Source: Sphingomonas hankyongi (GTDB lineage: Bacteria; Pseudomonadota; Alphaproteobacteria; Sphingomonadales; Sphingomonadaceae). From it: a stretch of DNA of 64,000 nucleotides. Shown here piece after piece: positions 19,995 through 29,934 of this stretch (within the stretch, counting starts at the first letter, position 1; each line of letters starts with the position of its first letter). The stretch spans positions 124,001 through 188,000 of the forward strand of contig NZ_JAMGBE010000003.1 of the NCBI RefSeq assembly GCF_023516575.1, read 5' to 3'. The position numbers and the translations under genes are program-made. The notes beneath the pieces are model-generated. The model did no database searches. It saw only the letters and a list, made by a program, of their open reading frames with translations, and had not been told where the DNA came from.

Positions 19995-21565
19995 CCGACC
20001 TGCCGCGTGTCACTTACTCGAACACCGGTGAGGACTTTTCAGCTGTTCATGCGCATCTCGACGAGATCATTACGGCGGTCGAGTCGCGGCTGCTCGGCAA
20101 GAGCCGACCTGCTTTGATCAGTGGGCGCGACCGCCACGAAGGCCCAGTCGTGGAAGCACGCAGCCCCATCGACCGGGGCGTTGTCCTGGGAGAGTTCCCG
20201 CAAGCCGACACGTCGATCGTGGACGCCGCCGTCGAAGCAGCGCGCAAGGCTTTTCCTGCCTGGCGTGACATGGGCTGGGAGCGCCGTGTCGCATTGCTCC
20301 GCGCGGGGGTTGACGCGCTCGAATCCTCCAAGTGGGATATCTCCATCGCTTGTCTCATCGAGGTCGGTAAGTCGCGGCTCGAAGCGGTTGGCGAGGTCGA
20401 GGAAGCCATCGATCTCGTTCGCCATTACTGCGACGAGATGGAGCGTTCCGACGGCTTCCGCGAGGAAATGCCAGGCGCATCCGCCGCCGAGAAGTGCAGC
20501 GTCGTCCTGAGACCCTACGGCGTTTTCGGAGTGATCGCGCCGTTCAATTTTCCTGTCGCGCTTTCGTTGGGGATGATGTCAGCGGCGCTCGTCGCCGGGA
20601 ATACGGTGGTGTTCAAGCCGAGCGAATCCGCTGGTCTGACGGGGCGGCTCGCAGTTGAAGCATTGGTTGCCGGCGGACTGCCTGACGGCGTCATCAATCT
20701 CATTCATGGTTCGGATCAGGCGGGCAAGGCCTTGGCCAGCCACACGGATGTCGATGGCATCGCCTTCACCGGCTCGAACGCCGTGGGAATGACCATATTT
20801 CGTCATGCTGCCGCGTCGACTGCAATGCGTCCTGTGCTTGCCGAAATGGGGGGCAAGAATCCCGCCTTTGTGACGGCAAGGGCTGACTTCGACACCGCAG
20901 CCTCGGGCGTCGCGCGATCCGCGTTCGGTCTTTCCGGGCAGAAGTGCAGCGCCGCCTCCAAAGCCTATGTGGCGAGAGAGGCGCTGGACCCGTTTCTGGA
21001 GGCCTTAGCCTCCGCCACGGACAAGTTGGTGGTCGGCGACCCGCGTCGACGCGAAGTCTTCATGGGTCCGGTTATCGACGCCGCCGCTCTCGGCAGATTC
21101 AAAGCCGCTGCGGAGGAGGCGGCGAATGATGGCTCGATCTTTCGAGGCGGCACGACGCTCGCCGGAGGCATTTTCGATCGGGGCCCGTACGTTTCGCCGA
21201 CCATCGTAACGGGCTTGGCGGCGGATCACCGCCTGAACCGCGAGGAGATATTCCTTCCGTTCATCAGCATCCTGCCGTTCGACGATCTGGATGAGGCGAT
21301 AGGCGATGCGAACCGGAGCGCGTTCGGGCTGACCGCGGGTATCTACACGCAGGACCAGGCCGAGCTGGATCGCTTCCTAAATACGATAGAGGCCGGGGTA
21401 CTCTACGCCAATCGGGCCAGCGGTGCGACGACCGGTGCGTGGCCCGGCTTCCAGACTTTTTGCGGGTGGAAAGGGTCTGGAACGTCGGGGAAGGGCGGCC
21501 TTGGAAGCTGGTACGTCCCGCAGTTCATGCGGGAGCAGAGCCGCACACTCTTCGAGCCCGCGTGA
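19991..21565 (+). CDS. NAD(P)-dependent aldehyde dehydrogenase
   Basis: This 524-residue ALDH superfamily enzyme has Asn186 in PFNFP, the cofactor-site GSNAVG (261-266), general base Glu285 in LAEMGGKNP, and nucleophile Cys319 in GQKCSAASKAYV. The GQKCSA context resembles pyrroline-5-carboxylate/glutamate-semialdehyde dehydrogenases more than betaine-aldehyde enzymes. It likely oxidises the semialdehyde produced by the aminotransferase or amine dehydrogenase of the same operon. ATGA overlaps the peptidase stop, and its own stop overlaps the GTG start of the CoA-transferase gene. Confidence 0.92.
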   Translation: MTDLPRVTYSNTGEDFSAVHAHLDEIITAVESRLLGKSRPALISGRDRHEGPVVEARSPIDRGVVLGEFPQADTSIVDAAVEAARKAFPAWRDMGWERRVALLRAGVDALESSKWDISIACLIEVGKSRLEAVGEVEEAIDLVRHYCDEMERSDGFREEMPGASAAEKCSVVLRPYGVFGVIAPFNFPVALSLGMMSAALVAGNTVVFKPSESAGLTGRLAVEALVAGGLPDGVINLIHGSDQAGKALASHTDVDGIAFTGSNAVGMTIFRHAAASTAMRPVLAEMGGKNPAFVTARADFDTAASGVARSAFGLSGQKCSAASKAYVAREALDPFLEALASATDKLVVGDPRRREVFMGPVIDAAALGRFKAAAEEAANDGSIFRGGTTLAGGIFDRGPYVSPTIVTGLAADHRLNREEIFLPFISILPFDDLDEAIGDANRSAFGLTAGIYTQDQAELDRFLNTIEAGVLYANRASGATTGAWPGFQTFCGWKGSGTSGKGGLGSWYVPQFMREQSRTLFEPA

Positions 21566-22266
21566 ACAAGATCTTTGAGTCTCCGCGCGCGGCGCTCGAG
21601 GGTCTTCTCCGCGATGGAATGACAATCATGTCGGGCGGCTTTGGACTCGTTGGGAATCCAGAAAGCCTCATTCCGGAGATCAAAGCTTCGCGCGTGAAAG
21701 ATTTAACTGTGATTTCGAACAACGCTGGGGCCGACGGCTTCGGCCTCTGGCAGCTGCTGGAGACGCGCCAGATACGAAAGATGATCTCGTCCTATATCGG
21801 CGAAAACAGGCTGTTCGAGCAGCAGTATCTGGCGGGCGAGCTGGAGCTGGAGCTAAATCCGCAGGGCACCCTTGCCGAACGGATAAGGGCGGGTGGGGCA
21901 GGCATTCCCGCTTTCTACACTGCGACCGGGGTCGGGACCGTGGTTGCCGAGGGTAAGCCGCAGGAAGAATTCGACGGCAAGCCTTATGTCCGTGAGCGTT
22001 GGCTCCGCGCCGACCTGGCGATCATCAAGGCGTGGCGCGCGGACCCCGAGGGTAACCTGCAGTTCCGCAAGACGGCTCGGAATTTCAATCCTATAATGGC
22101 AGCTGCTAGCGAGATGACGGTCGTCGAGGTCGAAGAGATCGTCGCGGTGGGAGAGATCCCGACGGACTGTGTTCACACGCCCGGCATTTACGTCGATCGC
22201 ATCGTCAGGAGCACGATAAACGAGAAACGCGTGGAATTCCGCACGGTACGTGAGCGGCAGATATGA
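21562..22266 (+). CDS. CoA-transferase subunit A (3-oxoacid CoA-transferase type)
   Basis: The preferred start is the GTG at 21562, which overlaps the aldehyde dehydrogenase stop; the longer open frame runs back into that gene. The resulting 234 residues begin MNKIFESPRAALEGLL and carry the subunit A landmarks GGFGLVGNPESLI, VISNNAGADGFGL and ARNFNPIMA. The partner B subunit, which holds the catalytic Glu, is not next to it and was not seen elsewhere in the window. The enzyme would move CoA from succinyl-CoA (or similar) to an acid made upstream. The lone A subunit must either pair with a distant B or act in another way. Confidence 0.9.
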   Translation: MNKIFESPRAALEGLLRDGMTIMSGGFGLVGNPESLIPEIKASRVKDLTVISNNAGADGFGLWQLLETRQIRKMISSYIGENRLFEQQYLAGELELELNPQGTLAERIRAGGAGIPAFYTATGVGTVVAEGKPQEEFDGKPYVRERWLRADLAIIKAWRADPEGNLQFRKTARNFNPIMAAASEMTVVEVEEIVAVGEIPTDCVHTPGIYVDRIVRSTINEKRVEFRTVRERQI

Positions 22267-24794
22267 TCGTACGGCGCTGTGCCTTATTCATCCTCTTCTC
22301 GCTGGCGGCCAACTCAGCCCAAGCCGGTCGCGAGCCGGTGCTCAAGCAGGTCGACCTGCCTCACACATATTACTGGCGCGAGCTTTACATCCCTCAGCTA
22401 ACGACAGGCCCATCGAGCCTTGCCTTCACACCGGACGGCAAGGCGCTGATCTACAGCATGGGCGGTTCGCTCTGGCGGCAGGCAATTGGCTCAGACGAGG
22501 CGATAGAGCTGACGCATTCCACCGGCGCCTACGATTACCAGCCCGATGTCGCCCCCGACGGACAGACAGTCGTGTTCAGCCGATACGCAGGCGACGCAAT
22601 TGAGCTTTGGCGTCTCGATCTGAAAACGGGCCGCGAGCAGGCCCTGACGACAGGCGGTGCCGTGAATGTCGAACCCAGGGTCTCCCCAGACGGGAAGCGC
22701 ATCGTATGGGTTTCGACGCAGGGCAGCGGCCACTTCAATCTCTTCATCGCTAATTTAGGCGCCGCAGGACTCCAAAATGCGCAACCGCTAATCGCAGAGC
22801 GCCAGAGCAAGATTTCGCGCTATTATTATTCGAGCTGGGACCATTCGCTCAATCCATCCTGGTCTCCGGACGGTAAGCGCGTTCTCTACGTCTCGAATGC
22901 GGAAATCGCCTGGGGAACTGGCGACATCTGGTCGGTCGCGGCGGACGATCCCAACGACCGCCACAGGGTGTTGAGCGAGGAGACGAGCTGGGATGCCCGG
23001 CCTGAAACTTCGCCGGACGGGAAGCTGGTGCTTTTCACCAGCTACCACGGGCGACAATGGCGGCAGCTATGGGTCACGACGCCGGAGGGATCTGCCCCGC
23101 TTCCACTGACCTTCGGGGAGTTCGATAGATCGAACGCGCGATGGTCCCCTGATGGGAAGAGGATTGCCTACGTTAGCAACGAGCGCGGGAATACGAGCCT
23201 CTTCGTACGCGACGTGGCGGGCGGGGCAACGACAGCGGTCACTGCCAAATCACGGCGCTATCGAAGCGCCGAAGGGCATTTGACGCTCGACATTCGCGAT
23301 GAGCAAGGACGCGGCGTCCCAGCGCGCGTGGTAGTGCTTGCGAGTGACGGGAGGGCGGCAGCTCCGGAAGACTCCTGGATACACGCGGACGATGGATTTG
23401 ATCGCGCCATCCAGAAAAGCGAAACTCACTATTTCCACTGTCCATCGGTCTGCACGCTTGACGCACCAGCAGGCGATACGACCATCTGGGTCCAGCGCGG
23501 TTTTCGGTATCTTCCATGGCGACAGAAAATCAGCCTTGCCTCAGGGTCAGAGCGCAACATAGCGGTGAACTTGCAGCGGAACGATTTGCCAGCCGACTTT
23601 GGTTCGTGGCGAGGCGCGGATCTCCACGTTCACATGAATTACGGCGGCCACTACCGGAATACGCCGGAGAACCTGGCAAGACAGGCGCGGGCCGAGGACC
23701 TGGACGCCGTCTACAATCTCATCGTCAACAAAGAGGAGCGGGTTCCGGACGTCGATTATTTCCGTGCTGATCCCGACCCCGCGAGTGGCGACGGCGTGCT
23801 GATCATGCACAGCCAGGAATTCCACACGAGCTACTGGGGCCACCTTGGCCTTCTCAACCTATCGGATCATCTGCTGACGCCGGATTTCTCCGCGTATCAG
23901 CACACCGCGCTCGCGAGCCCGTGGCCGCACAATGGCGTCGTTGCGGACCTCGCGCATGCTCAAGGCGCTCTGGTCGGCTACGTGCACCCCTTCGACTGGG
24001 ATATCGATCCACCCAAGGAGAAGTCGCTTACCAACGAGCTTCCTGCCGACGTCGCCAACGGGAAGGTCGATTACATGGAAATCGTCGGCTTTTCGGATCA
24101 CAAATCGACCGCGCAGGTCTGGTATCGCCTGCTCAACCTCGGCTTCCGAATCCCCGCCGGAGCGGGGACTGACGCGATGGCGAATTACGCATCGCTGCGT
24201 GGTCCCGTCGGGATGAATCGGGTTTTCCTAGAGACAGGCGGTGACCGCAGTCCTGCTGCGCTGAAGGCCGCTTTGAAGCAGGGCCGTACCTTTGCCAGCA
24301 ATGGTCCGCTTCTAGGGTTTGAGCTGGACGGAAAGCGCCCGGGCGACACGGTAACAAAGCCGACCTCCCGAACGCTGCCTTATCGTGTGGCGATGCGGTC
24401 GCCGGTTGCCCTGGACCATCTGGAGCTCGTGCAGAACGGCAAGGTCCTCAAAACATTCAGCCTGACCGGTGACCGGCGTCGGCTGGATGCCTCGGGCGAG
24501 ATCCCAAAAGATGTCGGTGGCTGGGTGTTGCTCCGGGCCTGGAATGATGAAGCCGACCCCGAAGTCCTCGACATATATCCCTACGCGACGACCAGTCCGA
24601 TCTATCTCGCTGTCGGTGGCGCACCACCTGCTACCAATGACGCAGCCTACTTCGTGACATGGCTCGATCGCGTGATCGACGATGCGGCAAACCGGTCAGA
24701 CTACCGCACTGCGGATGAGCGTGAAGCGACTCTGGCTTATCTCCGCAAGGCCCGGGATTATTACGCGAGGCGGGCCGGCCAACGATCTCAATAA
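22263..24794 (+). CDS. Secreted TolB-propeller plus PHP (CehA/McbA-like) metallohydrolase
   Basis: This 843-residue protein has a signal peptide (LFILFSLAANSAQA). Residues about 50-330 hold PD40/TolB-type propeller repeats (FTPDGKALIYS, SPDGKRIVWVS, SWSPDGKRVLYVSN). A central linker domain follows, then a PHP-type metallohydrolase from about 445 (ADLHVHMNYGGHY, GVLIMHSQEFHT, VGYVHPFDWD, GAGTDAMAN) whose His/Asp residues would bind metals. CehA/McbA relatives hydrolyse carbamates, amides or esters. It is last in the six-gene chain (ATGA overlap with the CoA-transferase) and convergent with cyoD three bases away. The substrate is unknown. Confidence 0.85.
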   Translation: MIVRRCALFILFSLAANSAQAGREPVLKQVDLPHTYYWRELYIPQLTTGPSSLAFTPDGKALIYSMGGSLWRQAIGSDEAIELTHSTGAYDYQPDVAPDGQTVVFSRYAGDAIELWRLDLKTGREQALTTGGAVNVEPRVSPDGKRIVWVSTQGSGHFNLFIANLGAAGLQNAQPLIAERQSKISRYYYSSWDHSLNPSWSPDGKRVLYVSNAEIAWGTGDIWSVAADDPNDRHRVLSEETSWDARPETSPDGKLVLFTSYHGRQWRQLWVTTPEGSAPLPLTFGEFDRSNARWSPDGKRIAYVSNERGNTSLFVRDVAGGATTAVTAKSRRYRSAEGHLTLDIRDEQGRGVPARVVVLASDGRAAAPEDSWIHADDGFDRAIQKSETHYFHCPSVCTLDAPAGDTTIWVQRGFRYLPWRQKISLASGSERNIAVNLQRNDLPADFGSWRGADLHVHMNYGGHYRNTPENLARQARAEDLDAVYNLIVNKEERVPDVDYFRADPDPASGDGVLIMHSQEFHTSYWGHLGLLNLSDHLLTPDFSAYQHTALASPWPHNGVVADLAHAQGALVGYVHPFDWDIDPPKEKSLTNELPADVANGKVDYMEIVGFSDHKSTAQVWYRLLNLGFRIPAGAGTDAMANYASLRGPVGMNRVFLETGGDRSPAALKAALKQGRTFASNGPLLGFELDGKRPGDTVTKPTSRTLPYRVAMRSPVALDHLELVQNGKVLKTFSLTGDRRRLDASGEIPKDVGGWVLLRAWNDEADPEVLDIYPYATTSPIYLAVGGAPPATNDAAYFVTWLDRVIDDAANRSDYRTADEREATLAYLRKARDYYARRAGQRSQ

Positions 24795-24797
24795 GTC

Positions 24798-25184
24798 TCA
24801 GTGCTGCATCTGCAGGTTTGTGAGTGCCGGGTCCGGCATCATGTTCGCATTCATGTGCGCCATGATCCAGATTGTCCCGATCATCACCAGGAAGACGATC
24901 AGTACGCCGAACGCCAATGCCAGGACGTTGTTGGTGTTGTCGGGGCCGCTGGTGATGTGAAGGAAGAATACGAGGTGGATGCCGATCTGCGCGATGGCGA
25001 GCACCACTAGACCTGTCGCGATTCCCGGGCCCCATAACACGCCTGTCGACGCCACCCAGAAGGACACGCCGGTAAGGATCAGCGCCAGGGCCAAGCCGAT
25101 GATGTATGCGACGGATTCACTGAGGATGTTGTTGTGCGGCGCGCCGGGGGCAACATCGAGCAGATTGTCTTCGTTTTCGGTCAT
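24798..25184 (-). CDS. cyoD: Cytochrome o ubiquinol oxidase subunit IV
   Basis: The 128-residue protein starts at [10 protein letters not shown], where its start overlaps the cyoC stop; a longer frame extends into cyoC and is not needed. Three membrane helices are visible (about 26-46, 51-76, 84-108), with HLVFFLHITSG in the middle, typical of CyoD. It is the small subunit that helps assemble the bo3 quinol oxidase. It is last in the cyoABCD operon. Confidence 0.95.
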   Translation of the reverse strand: MTENEDNLLDVAPGAPHNNILSESVAYIIGLALALILTGVSFWVASTGVLWGPGIATGLVVLAIAQIGIHLVFFLHITSGPDNTNNVLALAFGVLIVFLVMIGTIWIMAHMNANMMPDPALTNLQMQH

Positions 25185-25822
25185 GCCGGCAGTGTCCCGA
25201 TTAGGTAGACGATCGTGAAGATGCCCACCCAGATGATGTCCAGCGCGTGCCAGAAGATGCTGAAGCAAAGCAGTCGGCGAATGATGTGCTGCTGGAAGCC
25301 CTTGGCCCAGATCTGCGCCATCATCGTCCCAAGCCACAGGAGCCCGCAGGCGACGTGCAGGCCGTGGCATCCGACGAGCGTGAAGAAGGCGGAAAGAAAG
25401 GCGCTGCGCTGCGGTCCGGCGCCTTCGCCGACCATGGTCGCAAACTCGTAGAGTTCGATCCCGAGGAACACGGCGCCGAGAATGCCGGTGGCGACCAGCC
25501 AGGCTTGCGTCCAAACCATGTTGCCGCGCTTCGCCGTGATCATCGCCAGGCCGCAGACAAAGCTCGACAGGAGCAGCGCGACCGTCTCGACGGCGACCAA
25601 TCCACGATCGAACAGCTCGTTGGTCGTGGGGCCGCCGTCCGTTGCGTGGACCAACGTCGCGTAGCTGGCGAACAGGGCCGAGAAGAGGACCATGTCCGAC
25701 AGCACGAACAGCCAGAAGCCGTACGGAACGACGATGCTCTTGGACTCCGGGCCGCGATGGCCGAGGCCCGTATCTTCAGACCCGCCGTGGGTCAGGCCGA
25801 TGGTTGCTGCTTCGGTGGTCAT
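25181..25822 (-). CDS. cyoC: Cytochrome o ubiquinol oxidase subunit III
   Basis: This 213-residue subunit III has five membrane helices. Characteristic stretches are [19 protein letters not shown] near residue 35, [17 protein letters not shown] near 120 and [15 protein letters not shown] near 150. It stabilises subunit I of the proton-pumping quinol oxidase. It overlaps cyoB upstream and cyoD downstream by four bases each, so translation is coupled. Confidence 0.96.
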   Translation of the reverse strand: MTTEAATIGLTHGGSEDTGLGHRGPESKSIVVPYGFWLFVLSDMVLFSALFASYATLVHATDGGPTTNELFDRGLVAVETVALLLSSFVCGLAMITAKRGNMVWTQAWLVATGILGAVFLGIELYEFATMVGEGAGPQRSAFLSAFFTLVGCHGLHVACGLLWLGTMMAQIWAKGFQQHIIRRLLCFSIFWHALDIIWVGIFTIVYLIGTLPA

Positions 25823-27825
25823 GTCGACTGGCTTATCGTGTGGAGGTGTTCCATCCGGATGCGGCGGCGCTCGCGCGCATTCTTCCTGACCTCGTCGACC
25901 GGGATGATGTGCTCATGCTCGTCCTGCCACGCGTACCAAACGAAGATGGCGAAGGCGCCGATCAGGCCCAGGATGGCGAGCCACCAGATGTACCAGATAA
26001 TGGCGAACCCGCAGACGGAGGCAAAGAATGCGACGATCACTCCTGTCGGCGTGTTGATCGGCATTTCGATCGGCTGATAGTTCGGTTCGTCGATCAGGCG
26101 CTCCTCCTTGATCGCCGTCTGCTTGCGCGTCCAATAAGCCTCTTCGCCATGAACATCGGGAAGGACCGCGAAATTGTAATGCGGAGGCGGTGACAGCGTC
26201 AGCCACTCCAGCGTGCGCCCGTCCCAAGGATCGCCGGTAACGTCGCGGCGCTGGTCCCGCGTTTTGATCGAATAGAGCAGCTGCACAACCGTCAGGACGA
26301 TTCCGATACCGATGATCACCGCGCCGAGGAAAGCGACGTGCAGCCAGGGCGCCCAACTGGGATCGCTGATGTGCTGCATGCGCCTCGTCCCACCCCAGAA
26401 GCCGAGCACGTAGAGCGGCATGAAGGCGAGGTGGAATCCGATAAACCAGCACCAGAAGACCGCTTTGCCAAGGCGTTCGTCCAGCGTGAAGCCGAACGCT
26501 TTCGGGAACCAGTAGGTGTAACCGGCCATCAGTGCGAACACGACGCCGCCTATGATCACCTGGTGGAAGTGCGCAACCAGGAACAAGCTGTTGTGGACGA
26601 TGAAATCGACCGGTGGGATCGCCAGCAGCACGCCGGTCAAGCCGCCGATCACAAAGGTCAGCATGAAACCGATCAGATAATAGATCGGCACGGTGAACCG
26701 GACCCGGCCTCCATACATGGTGAACAGCCAGTTGTAGATCTTCACGCCCGTCGGGATGCCGATAATCATGCTCGCGATTCCGAACACGGCGTTGATGTCC
26801 GCGCCGGCTCCCATCGTGAAGAAATGGTGCAGCCACACGCAGTAGGAGACGATGCAGATGACCATCGTTGCGAAAACCATGGACCGGTAGCCGAACAAAG
26901 GCTTGCCCGAGAAGGTCGCCGCGACTTCGGAATAGATTCCGAAAGCCGGCAGGACGAGGATGTAGACCTCCGGATGCCCCCAAACCCAGATCAGGTTCAT
27001 GTAGAGCATCGAGTTGCCGCCGCCGTCGTTCGTGAAGAAATGGAAGCCGAGGTAACGGTCGAGCATCAGCTGCGCCAAAGCGACGGTCAGCACCGGAAAG
27101 GCGGCAAGCATGATCAGGTTGGAAGCCAAGGCGGTCCAGCAGAAGACGGGCATTCGCAAATAGCTCATTCCCGGTGCGCGGATCTTGAGGATGGTCGTGA
27201 CGAAATTGACGGCTGTTAAGACCGTCCCGACCCCCGATATCTGCAGCGCTACAAGATAATAGTCGACGCCGACTCCGGGCGAGAATGCCTTCTCGCTCAG
27301 GGGCGGGAAGGCGAGCCACCCAGTGCGCGCGAATTCGCCCAGGAACAGGCTGAGGTTCACCAGCAGTGCGCCCGACGCGTTCAGCCAGAAGCTGACATTG
27401 TTCATCGTCGGGAATGCGACATCCCGAACCCCGAGTTGAAGCGGGACGACGAAATTCATGAACCCGATGACGAACGGCATCGCCACGAAGAAGATCATGA
27501 TCGTGCCGTGCGCCGAGAAGATCTGATTGTAGTGTTCCGGCGGCAGGTAGCCCTGGGATGCTCCAATCGCGAGCGACTGCTGCGCTCGCATCATGATGGC
27601 GTCCGCAAAGCCTCTCACCAGCATCAGCAGTGCGAGCACAATGTACATGACGCCGATACGCTTGTGGTCCGTGGATGTGATGTATTCATTCCACAGATAT
27701 GGCCACCAGCCCTTCCGCCACACCCAAAAACCAATAGCGCCGACGGCAATCAGAACGACGAGCGACGTGATCAGGGGGATTGGTTCGTGGAAGGGGATCG
27801 CATCCCAGGTTAGTCTACCGAACAT
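25819..27825 (-). CDS. cyoB: Cytochrome o ubiquinol oxidase subunit I
   Basis: This 668-residue haem-copper oxidase subunit I is of usual length. It shows the haem/CuB ligand regions [14 protein letters not shown] (haem His), [17 protein letters not shown] (CuB His and cross-linked Tyr), WLHHFFTMG (two CuB His) and [12 protein letters not shown] (haem His). It reduces oxygen to water with electrons from ubiquinol and pumps protons. Three bases separate it from cyoA, and it overlaps cyoC. Confidence 0.97.
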   Translation of the reverse strand: MFGRLTWDAIPFHEPIPLITSLVVLIAVGAIGFWVWRKGWWPYLWNEYITSTDHKRIGVMYIVLALLMLVRGFADAIMMRAQQSLAIGASQGYLPPEHYNQIFSAHGTIMIFFVAMPFVIGFMNFVVPLQLGVRDVAFPTMNNVSFWLNASGALLVNLSLFLGEFARTGWLAFPPLSEKAFSPGVGVDYYLVALQISGVGTVLTAVNFVTTILKIRAPGMSYLRMPVFCWTALASNLIMLAAFPVLTVALAQLMLDRYLGFHFFTNDGGGNSMLYMNLIWVWGHPEVYILVLPAFGIYSEVAATFSGKPLFGYRSMVFATMVICIVSYCVWLHHFFTMGAGADINAVFGIASMIIGIPTGVKIYNWLFTMYGGRVRFTVPIYYLIGFMLTFVIGGLTGVLLAIPPVDFIVHNSLFLVAHFHQVIIGGVVFALMAGYTYWFPKAFGFTLDERLGKAVFWCWFIGFHLAFMPLYVLGFWGGTRRMQHISDPSWAPWLHVAFLGAVIIGIGIVLTVVQLLYSIKTRDQRRDVTGDPWDGRTLEWLTLSPPPHYNFAVLPDVHGEEAYWTRKQTAIKEERLIDEPNYQPIEMPINTPTGVIVAFFASVCGFAIIWYIWWLAILGLIGAFAIFVWYAWQDEHEHIIPVDEVRKNARERRRIRMEHLHTISQST

Positions 27826-27828
27826 CCT

Positions 27829-28701
27829 TCAGGCCCCCGCCGGCGTCGCCGGTTCGTTATGCTGCTGCGCCGGTACCGGGTTGGGCGGAGTGCGGTTGGC
27901 GACAACGGCGTCGAACAATCCGGGCGCGACCGACCCATAGATCATCGGCTTCACATAACTGCTGGGCTTTGAAAGTTCGGCATAGCCGCGGCCATCGAGC
28001 ACTTGGCCTTGGCCGCGAGCGCCTTGCGCCCACATCGCGAACTGATCGGCCGGCATGGACTGCACCTTGAACTGCATCCCTGGGAAGCCGTCCCCGCTGA
28101 AGTGCGCCGAAAGGCCGTCAAAGGTGCCGAGCCGGTCGGCTTGGAGATTCAGTCGCGTCGTCATGCGCGGCATGGCGTAGATCATCGTTCCCATCTGCGG
28201 GACCCAGAAGACGTTCCACACCGTTGCGGACGTCAGTCGATAACTGACCGGCGTGCCCGCCGGGACGACGAGCTGGTTGACCGTCGCGATCCCCTGGTCA
28301 GGGTAGATGAACAGCCATTTCCAATCTAGCGAAACTACCTCGACCTTGAGCGGCGGTTTGTCGGATTTGAGGGGCCGGCTCGGCTCTAGGTCGTGACTGC
28401 CGATCCAGGTGATGCCGCCGAGCAGCATGATGGTGAGGATCGGGATTCCCCAGACGACCATCTCGACCGCGCCCGAATATTCCCAGTCCGGGAGATAGGT
28501 CGCCTTCTTGTTGCCGCGACGGAACCACCAGGCGATCGCGACGGTCGCGAGCATGGTCGGGATGATGATTGCGAGCATGATCGCCGTCGAGTTGATCATG
28601 ATCTGCTTTTCGGCCGCCGCGACCGGTCCGATGGGGTCCAGGATACCGCGGTTGCAACCGGCCAAAGTGTAGACCAGGCCGCTTACCGCGACCCGCCGCA
28701 T
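27829..28701 (-). CDS. cyoA: Cytochrome o ubiquinol oxidase subunit II
   Basis: The start chosen is the ATG at 28701 (MRRVAVSGLVYTLAGC), because it places a lipoprotein lipobox TLAGC right after a short signal sequence, as in CyoA; the frame is open to 28788, and a GTG at 28734 is an alternative. From 28701 it is 290 residues. Two membrane helices follow the lipid-anchored Cys, then a cupredoxin domain (SLDWKWLFIYPDQGIATVN, NVFWVPQMGTMIYAM) that lacks the CuA cysteine ligands, as expected for a quinol oxidase. It is first in cyoABCD. The 133 bases upstream may hold the operon promoter. Confidence 0.93.
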   Translation of the reverse strand: MRRVAVSGLVYTLAGCNRGILDPIGPVAAAEKQIMINSTAIMLAIIIPTMLATVAIAWWFRRGNKKATYLPDWEYSGAVEMVVWGIPILTIMLLGGITWIGSHDLEPSRPLKSDKPPLKVEVVSLDWKWLFIYPDQGIATVNQLVVPAGTPVSYRLTSATVWNVFWVPQMGTMIYAMPRMTTRLNLQADRLGTFDGLSAHFSGDGFPGMQFKVQSMPADQFAMWAQGARGQGQVLDGRGYAELSKPSSYVKPMIYGSVAPGLFDAVVANRTPPNPVPAQQHNEPATPAGA

Positions 28702-28834
28702 CAAATGGCCATGACCACCGCGTGCGTTCACCAGCCCCCCATTGCCTAAGTGCCTGGGACTACCCCAGACGAACAGGAACAGGCCCAAGTTCCATCAGCC
28801 CTTAATCGAGCATTCGGCTGTAGTCACGCCGCTT

Positions 28835-29665
28835 TCAATCAGGGATGTCACGGGTCTCGCCGGGCCTGTCGTTTGAGGGTTCAGTAGGCTTCCGTTTGTC
28901 GAGAAATGCGGCGATGCCTTCGGCCGCGTCATGTGAAAGCATGTTCTCCACCATCGTGCGGGACGCATGCTGATAGGCTTCTGCGAGTCCCATGGCCGAC
29001 TGCTTCTGTACCGCAGCCTTTCCAAGCTTCACCGCCAGCGCCGACTTGGTCGCGATCAAGCTGGCGCATTCGGTCACTACGCTGGTCAGCGACTCAGTTG
29101 GAACGACGCGATTCAGCAATCCTATTTCTTTGGCGGTAACGGCGTCGATGGCGTCACCGGTCAGCAACATCTCCATTGCCTGCTTTCGGTTTACGATGCG
29201 GGTCAAGGCCACCGCCGGCGTTGTGCAAAACAGTCCGATGTCGAGCCCGTTGACGGCAAATCTGGAGCGCTCCGAGGCGAATGCCAGGTCGCAGGAAGCA
29301 ACCAACTGGCAGCCGGCGGCCGCAGCGAGGCCATCAACTTCCGCGATCACCGGCTTTGGGTGGTCGACAATTGACTGCATCAATCTCGAGCAAACGGCGA
29401 AGACGTCTTCGAAGTATGCTTTGCCGTGATCGGCATCACCACGATGCGAAGTCATTTGCTTGAGGTCGTGTCCCGCGGAAAAGAGCTTCCCGTCTGCCGC
29501 GATGACGATCACCCTTATGGTCTCGTCGCTTCGCACGGCGTCCAGCTCGGACTGCAGAAATTCCATGAGTGCGAGGGAAAGGGCATTCGCGGGCGGGTTC
29601 TGCAGCGTGAGGCGAAGGATTGGCCCGCGCTGCTCGGCACGAATCAAGGCATTGGCATGAGTCAA
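28835..29665 (-). CDS. Enoyl-CoA hydratase/isomerase family protein
   Basis: This 276-residue crotonase-fold protein has an oxyanion-hole stretch (FSAGHDLKQM, near 61-70) and a second one around DGLAAAAGCQLVASCDLAFA. The HDLK variant and the final KRKP segment resemble the ECHDC3-like group of enoyl-CoA hydratase homologues, whose substrate is uncertain. It overlaps the small gene upstream (ATGA at 29662-29665) and lies before cyoA on the same strand, but the 133-base gap argues against one operon with cyo. Confidence 0.88.
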   Translation of the reverse strand: MTHANALIRAEQRGPILRLTLQNPPANALSLALMEFLQSELDAVRSDETIRVIVIAADGKLFSAGHDLKQMTSHRGDADHGKAYFEDVFAVCSRLMQSIVDHPKPVIAEVDGLAAAAGCQLVASCDLAFASERSRFAVNGLDIGLFCTTPAVALTRIVNRKQAMEMLLTGDAIDAVTAKEIGLLNRVVPTESLTSVVTECASLIATKSALAVKLGKAAVQKQSAMGLAEAYQHASRTMVENMLSHDAAEGIAAFLDKRKPTEPSNDRPGETRDIPD

Positions 29666-29871
29666 AGTCTGACGAACCCGCGCGGCCAGTGGTCCTTGTC
29701 GACCATATATTGCTCGATCGTGAAGCCTTCGGGCTCATCCGCAAAGCCGGGAAGCAGACGCGCTCGCTCCTGCGCCTCTTCCGCCAATGCTTTCGACGAA
29801 TAAAGGCCGATGACCTTTACTCTTCCGGTCTCTGGAAGGCTGTGCAGCAATACGAAGAGCGGATCCATCAA
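29662..29871 (-). CDS. Small conserved protein, DUF7336-like
   Basis: This 69-residue soluble protein begins MMDPLFVLLHSLPETG, with KVIGLYSSKALAEEAQERARLLPGF and a YMVDKDHWPRGF end. The pattern (a short strand, I-G-x-Y-S-S, a helix, then D-K-D-H-W) is one I associate with a widespread small domain of unknown function, seen as DUF7336. Its stop overlaps the start of the enoyl-CoA hydratase gene, so the two are co-translated. No function is known to me. Confidence 0.65.
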   Translation of the reverse strand: MMDPLFVLLHSLPETGRVKVIGLYSSKALAEEAQERARLLPGFADEPEGFTIEQYMVDKDHWPRGFVRL

Positions 29872-29934
29872 TGCGCGGCTCTACGCTCTGCGGCAATGTC
29901 CGCAAAGGCTCGAGCCGAAAGAGCGCTTGGAAAA

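Noticed and set aside
26338-27219. Long open frames antisense to cyoB
   Set aside because: They have low-complexity charged composition and lie fully within the conserved oxidase gene.
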